A DNA stretch of 64,000 nt from Eretmocerus hayati (lineage: Eukaryota; Arthropoda; Insecta; Hymenoptera; Aphelinidae), in assembly GCA_029851415.1 (NCBI GenBank), contig CM056743.1:34612714-34676713 (forward strand), read 5' to 3'. The notes beneath the pieces were generated by a model, which worked only from the letters and a program-made list of their open reading frames with translations, ran no database searches and had not been told where the DNA came from. Positions 63,345-64,000 of this stretch are shown in pieces. The translations under genes were made by a program, and so were the position numbers. The stretch's first letter is position 1; the number at the start of each line of letters is the position of its first letter.

Positions 63345-63810
63345 ATGAGTGTTTCCGCGTCTCGTCGTATAAAACAGCATATGCTATTTCAATCGACTGT
63401 GCGTAATGCACTGCTTCACGCACGGTACTTTTTGTTCACTTTACGCCTAGTTAATCGAAATAGTACATCTCGATACAAGGGCGTAAAACGTTTTATTCGC
63501 GTCCGAGTGATGGGTTTCCGGCCCGAGCCGCAGGCGAGGGTCGGAATCATCACGAGGATGCGAATAATAGGTTTTACGCCCGTGTATCTAACTATACTTT
63601 TCGATAAACTGTGAGTAAAAGTCGACAAACTGTGCGCAAAGTGCACTTTTACGCACAGTGTATCGAAAAACGTATTTCGATACTCGGGCGTGAAGTTTTA
63701 TTGCTTTACTCGTGCTAATTTCGACCCTCACCAGGGCTCGGGCCGATAACAATCACTCGAAAAGCAAAACCAAACTTACCACCCTCGAATCGAAAAATAC
63801 TATTTCCGAA
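63345..63810. repeat. nested-dyad repeat pair with TGCGTAAAG words
   Basis: Two cores in opposite orientation: CCGGCCCGAGCCGCAGGCGA at about 63518 and GACCCTCACCAGGGCTCGGG at about 63723. Between them are CTGTGCGCAAAGTGCACTTT and TTACGCACAGTGTATCGAAA. The right half matches 6660-6840 in reverse complement. Confidence 0.7.
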
Positions 63811-64000
63811 TCCACACAATTTTGTCACTTTTTTCTGGAATTCTGGATCGTACTGTGGTGGGATGAGATTAAATTTGTAATGACCGTGATTGCGATGATG
63901 AGGAGTATTGAAAATTCCAGATTCACAATATAATCAGGAAAATCGTTTTGAGATTTCTGCGGAATTCAAGTTTTAATCTTCGGATTCACGCCAAACATAA

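Overview
The window is eukaryotic, AT-rich and probably from an insect. Short GT-AG introns separate phase-consistent exons of a sine oculis (Six1/2 class) homeobox gene. CpG-containing words such as cgcgcg are not obviously depleted, which would fit Hymenoptera; that placement is an inference. No bacterial or organellar architecture is seen.

The only clear host gene is sine oculis on the minus strand. Its three visible coding exons lie at 33340-32987, 29765-29504 and 26811-26577. They join in frame (phases 0, 1, 2) and encode about 283 residues: a low-complexity N-terminus, the SIX domain and the homeodomain. The C-terminal exon(s) were not found. They must lie left of 26577, so up to 26.5 kb on the left is either last intron or downstream DNA.

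The left 26 kb is packed with non-coding foldback and MITE-like elements, each recognised from two inverted arms in the sequence (1988-2738, 3954-5226, 10840-12259, 14267-14652, 16607-18394, 22529-22825, 24107-24373, 24899-25514). More lie in the so introns (27984-28825, 30437-30567) and upstream of so (35139-36032, 36569-36755, 41146-41288).

From 41.6 kb to the right end the window is a transposon island with decayed protein genes. A ~6.1 kb two-gene DNA transposon (41649-47769) has long terminal inverted repeats, a transposase of a family widespread in invertebrates that is interrupted by one in-frame TAG, and a five-exon accessory gene carrying two frameshifts. To its right are a minus-strand Ginger/KRBA2-like integrase pseudogene (48254-50330), a HARBI1/PIF transposase remnant with two short introns (50326-51066), a possible solo LTR, and a MULE-like transposase tail with a frameshift. 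Next is a 2.7 kb element flanked by TA (53086-55765) that carries two inverted, nearly identical copies of an unrecognised ~110-residue reading frame. At 57.2-63.1 kb are two copies of a palindromic element, one interrupted by a GC-rich insertion with an apparent ~15-bp target duplication. The other is interrupted by a 2.4 kb hAT-like element (60583-62989) with a perfect 8-bp target duplication.

A further family of nested-dyad repeats (core like CCCGAGCCGCAGGCGAGGGT, with TGCGTAAAG words around it) recurs at six or more places from 6.7 kb to 63.8 kb. No tRNA, rRNA or CRISPR array was recognised; one tRNA-derived SINE-like sequence is present.
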